A stretch of DNA of 7,622 bases from Clostridia bacterium (GTDB lineage: Bacteria > Bacillota > Sulfobacillia > SLMV01). The stretch lies in the NCBI GenBank assembly GCA_007136565.1, contig SLGS01000197.1:1-7622 (forward strand). The letters run 5' to 3'. The notes under the pieces were generated by a model that had not been told where the DNA came from, did not search any database, and saw only the letters and a list, made by a program, of their open reading frames with translations. The position numbers and the translations under genes were made by a program. Of the stretch, positions 5,989-7,622 are shown piece after piece. Position 1 is the first letter of the stretch. Every line of letters starts with the position of its first letter.

Positions 5989-6804
5989 TTATTCCCTGCC
6001 AGTTACCCAATCGTAGCGCGGATCATCGTCGATGATCGCGTGACCGGCGCGCGTACCGATACCGGCGGCCCCGTCGACTTCCCAGACGGCCCCGCAAACG
6101 TAGCTGGAGTACTCCGAGGCGAGGAACATGGTCACCCAGGCCACCTCCTCGGGCTCGCCGGGACGGGCCAGGGGAAGAGTGGGTATGCGCTTGGAAAGTC
6201 CCTCTTTCATCCTGGGGGGTAGGGGCTTGGGCTGGGTGTCGATCAGCCCGGGACTAACGGTATTGACCAATATATCGTGGGGCGCCAGTTCGATGGCGGC
6301 CACCCTCGAGAAACTCTCCACCGCGGCGCGGCTGGAAGCGTAGGTCGCAGCGCCGGCCGACCCGCGTTTGGAAACGCCCGAGGAGAAGTTCACGATGCGC
6401 CCATCCTCGGTCCCGGTTTCGATCATCGCTCGGCCCGCAGCCTGGGTCATCAAGAACGTACCGCGACAGTTTACCGCGTACACGGTGTCCCATACTTCCG
6501 GCGTCTCTTCGAGGAGCGAAGCGTGGGGTGCCACGGCGGCGTTATTGACGCACACGTCCAACCGACCGAAAGCCTCCAGGCATCCGTCTATTATGGATTT
6601 CGCCCCCTCCGGCGTGCTTATGTCCGCCACCAAGGACTCGACGCGATCCTCGAAGGGATCGCAGGTTTCCGCCAGGCCCTCTGCATCCCTGTCCGCGGCG
6701 AAAACCATGGCTCCCGCATCGTGGAAGGTCTTGACCATTGTCCGACCGATCCCCCGCGCTGCGCCCGTCATGATCACTGCTTTATTCGTGAAATCGAATT
6801 TCAT
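5989..6804 (-). CDS. Short-chain dehydrogenase/reductase, copy 1, with YxxxR active site
   Basis: This 271-residue classical SDR should oxidise an alcohol or reduce a ketone using a nicotinamide cofactor. TGAARGIG (13-20) is the cofactor loop, and Asp38 at the end of the second strand indicates NAD(H). NNAA (87-90), Asn112, Ser142 and Tyr155 are in their expected places, with the usual 13-residue Ser-Tyr spacing. The position four after Tyr155 is Arg159 (codon CGC) instead of the catalytic Lys, in YASSR. The cofactor-binding tail reads VDGAAG where VDGG is usual, followed by about 25 extra residues ending RYDWVTGRE that the neighbouring copy shares. The ATG at 6804 has GGGAGG (6814-6819) 9 nt upstream. 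The gene lies 63 bp after copy 2 and 36 bp before the hydrolase, and is probably cotranscribed with both. Substrate unknown. Confidence 0.92.
   Translation of the reverse strand: MKFDFTNKAVIMTGAARGIGRTMVKTFHDAGAMVFAADRDAEGLAETCDPFEDRVESLVADISTPEGAKSIIDGCLEAFGRLDVCVNNAAVAPHASLLEETPEVWDTVYAVNCRGTFLMTQAAGRAMIETGTEDGRIVNFSSGVSKRGSAGAATYASSRAAVESFSRVAAIELAPHDILVNTVSPGLIDTQPKPLPPRMKEGLSKRIPTLPLARPGEPEEVAWVTMFLASEYSSYVCGAVWEVDGAAGIGTRAGHAIIDDDPRYDWVTGRE
6092..6159. repeat. 68-bp exact repeat, copy in SDR 1
   Basis: These 68 bases are identical to 6971-7038, including third codon positions. They lie in the coding region for the C-terminal part of the SDRs (the EPEEVAWVTMFLASEY segment). They are part of the tandem gene duplication, but are more conserved than the flanking sequence. 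Confidence 0.9.
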
Positions 6805-6867
6805 ATTATCTTTCCTCCCGTTTAATCCTGGTGTGTCATTACATCTACTTTGACAGGTCTTCGAGCC

Positions 6868-7622
6868 CTACTCCTTCCCGGTAACCCAGTCGTAGCGAGG
6901 ATCATCGTCGATGATCTTGTGGCCAGCGCGATTTCCGATACCGGCGGCACCATCGACTTCCCAAACCGCACCGCAAACGTAGCTGGAGTACTCCGAGGCG
7001 AGGAACATGGTCACCCAGGCCACCTCCTCGGGCTCGCCTGCGCGGGCCAGGGGAAGGGTTGGTACGCGCTTGGAAAGCCCTTCCTTCATCGTCGGAGGGA
7101 GTGGCTTGGGCTGGGTATCTATCAATCCCGGGCTCACGCTATTTACGAGGATGTCGTAGGGCGCCAGCTCGATGGCAGCCACCCTCGTGAAACTCTCGCA
7201 CGCCGCCCGGCTGGATGCGTAGGCTCCGGCTCCGGCTCCGGCGCGCTTGGCGCTCCCGGAAGAGAAATTGATGATCCGCCCATTTTGAGTTCCCCGGTCG
7301 ATCATGGCTCGGCCCGCAGCCTGGGTCATTAGAAAGATACCGCGGCAGTTTACCGAGTAGACCGTATCCCAAACCTCTGCAGTTTCCTCCATGAGGGCGG
7401 TTATGGGCGCCACCGCAGCGTTATTGACGCAAACGTCCAATCGTCCGAAGGCCTCGATGCACTTGTCGACTATGGAATTGGCACCCTCGGGATCACTCAC
7501 ATCGGCCACGATGGAGACCACGCGTTCATCGAAGGGCTCGCAAGTTTCCGCCAGACCCTCGGCGTCTCGATCCGCGGCCAATACCATGGCCCCCGCATCG
7601 TGGAAGGTCTTCACCATGGTCC
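6868..7622 (-). CDS. Short-chain dehydrogenase/reductase, copy 2, partial (5' end beyond the window)
   Basis: This is a paralogue of SDR copy 1, aligning without gaps over 249 residues with about 40 differences (about 84% identity, counted by eye). The reading frame continues past 7617 through a Thr codon to the edge, and the aligned copy 1 has 22 residues before this Met. The true start is therefore outside the window and the internal ATG is not the start. The NNAA motif, Asn, Ser and Tyr are all present. The active site again reads YASSR, with Arg (CGG) replacing Lys. The C-terminal extension with IIDDDPRYDWVTGKE is conserved. Differences cluster before and around the active-site loop; the last 115 residues differ at only about 10 positions. 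This suggests a shared fold and cofactor with a different or widened substrate range. It is the first visible gene of the operon. Confidence 0.9.
   Translation of the reverse strand, partial: TMVKTFHDAGAMVLAADRDAEGLAETCEPFDERVVSIVADVSDPEGANSIVDKCIEAFGRLDVCVNNAAVAPITALMEETAEVWDTVYSVNCRGIFLMTQAAGRAMIDRGTQNGRIINFSSGSAKRAGAGAGAYASSRAACESFTRVAAIELAPYDILVNSVSPGLIDTQPKPLPPTMKEGLSKRVPTLPLARAGEPEEVAWVTMFLASEYSSYVCGAVWEVDGAAGIGNRAGHKIIDDDPRYDWVTGKE
6971..7038. repeat. 68-bp exact repeat, copy in SDR 2
   Basis: Identical to 6092-6159 at an offset of 879 bp. Flanking parts of the two genes carry many synonymous and non-synonymous differences, so the tract may mark recent gene conversion. Confidence 0.9.

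Noticed and set aside
6850..7332. Plus-strand open frame opposite SDR copy 2
   Set aside because: A similar shadow frame opposite copy 1 (5815-6222) shares sequence only because the genes beneath are duplicated.
6868..7617. Internal ATG at 7617 as the start of SDR copy 2
   Set aside because: The frame continues to the window edge, and the paralogue has the cofactor-binding TGAARGIG loop just upstream of this Met. Starting here would remove an essential motif.

Overview
The window comes from a moderately GC-rich bacterium. Most genes are preceded by strong GGAGG-type ribosome binding sites, and GTG and TTG starts are used alongside ATG. It carries a type II tRNA-Leu and trigger factor, so it is bacterial and probably chromosomal. 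The lineage cannot be fixed from this sequence. The very acidic trigger factor with a charged tail would fit an actinobacterial or similar lineage, but that is only an impression. I see no phage, insertion sequence, CRISPR or plasmid signals.

Layout, left to right. Positions 118-1563 (minus) hold trigger factor (tig). A structured 192-bp leader separates it from tRNA-Leu(UAG), 1756-1837 (minus), which has an extended -10 promoter just upstream. A three-codon start just below position 8 may be the next gene after tig, where clpP often lies, but the evidence is thin. Positions 1958-2740 (minus) encode an Isf-like iron-sulfur flavoprotein with a TTG start. It is divergent, across 157 bp, from an NAD-dependent epimerase/dehydratase at 2898-3863 (plus). 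The epimerase converges, with a 20-bp gap, on a two-gene membrane module (minus). This module comprises a single-pass membrane-anchored protein of unknown function (4302-4832) and a four-helix membrane protein (3884-4309), which overlap by 8 bp and look translationally coupled.

The right third is a minus-strand operon: SDR copy 2 (runs off the right edge), then SDR copy 1 (5989-6804), then an aspartoacylase/succinylglutamate desuccinylase-like zinc hydrolase (4996-5952). The gaps are 63 and 36 bp. A perfect 12-bp inverted repeat at 4919-4956 lies just past the last stop. The two SDRs are tandem duplicates (about 84% identical over 249 ungapped residues, counted by eye). Both carry arginine in place of the catalytic lysine of the YxxxK motif. 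A hydrolase that removes an acyl group (or cleaves a related amide or ester), coupled to two NAD-type dehydrogenases, suggests a small catabolic or modification pathway for an unknown substrate. This operon is the most unusual part of the window. The other genes belong to recognisable families, apart from the membrane pair.
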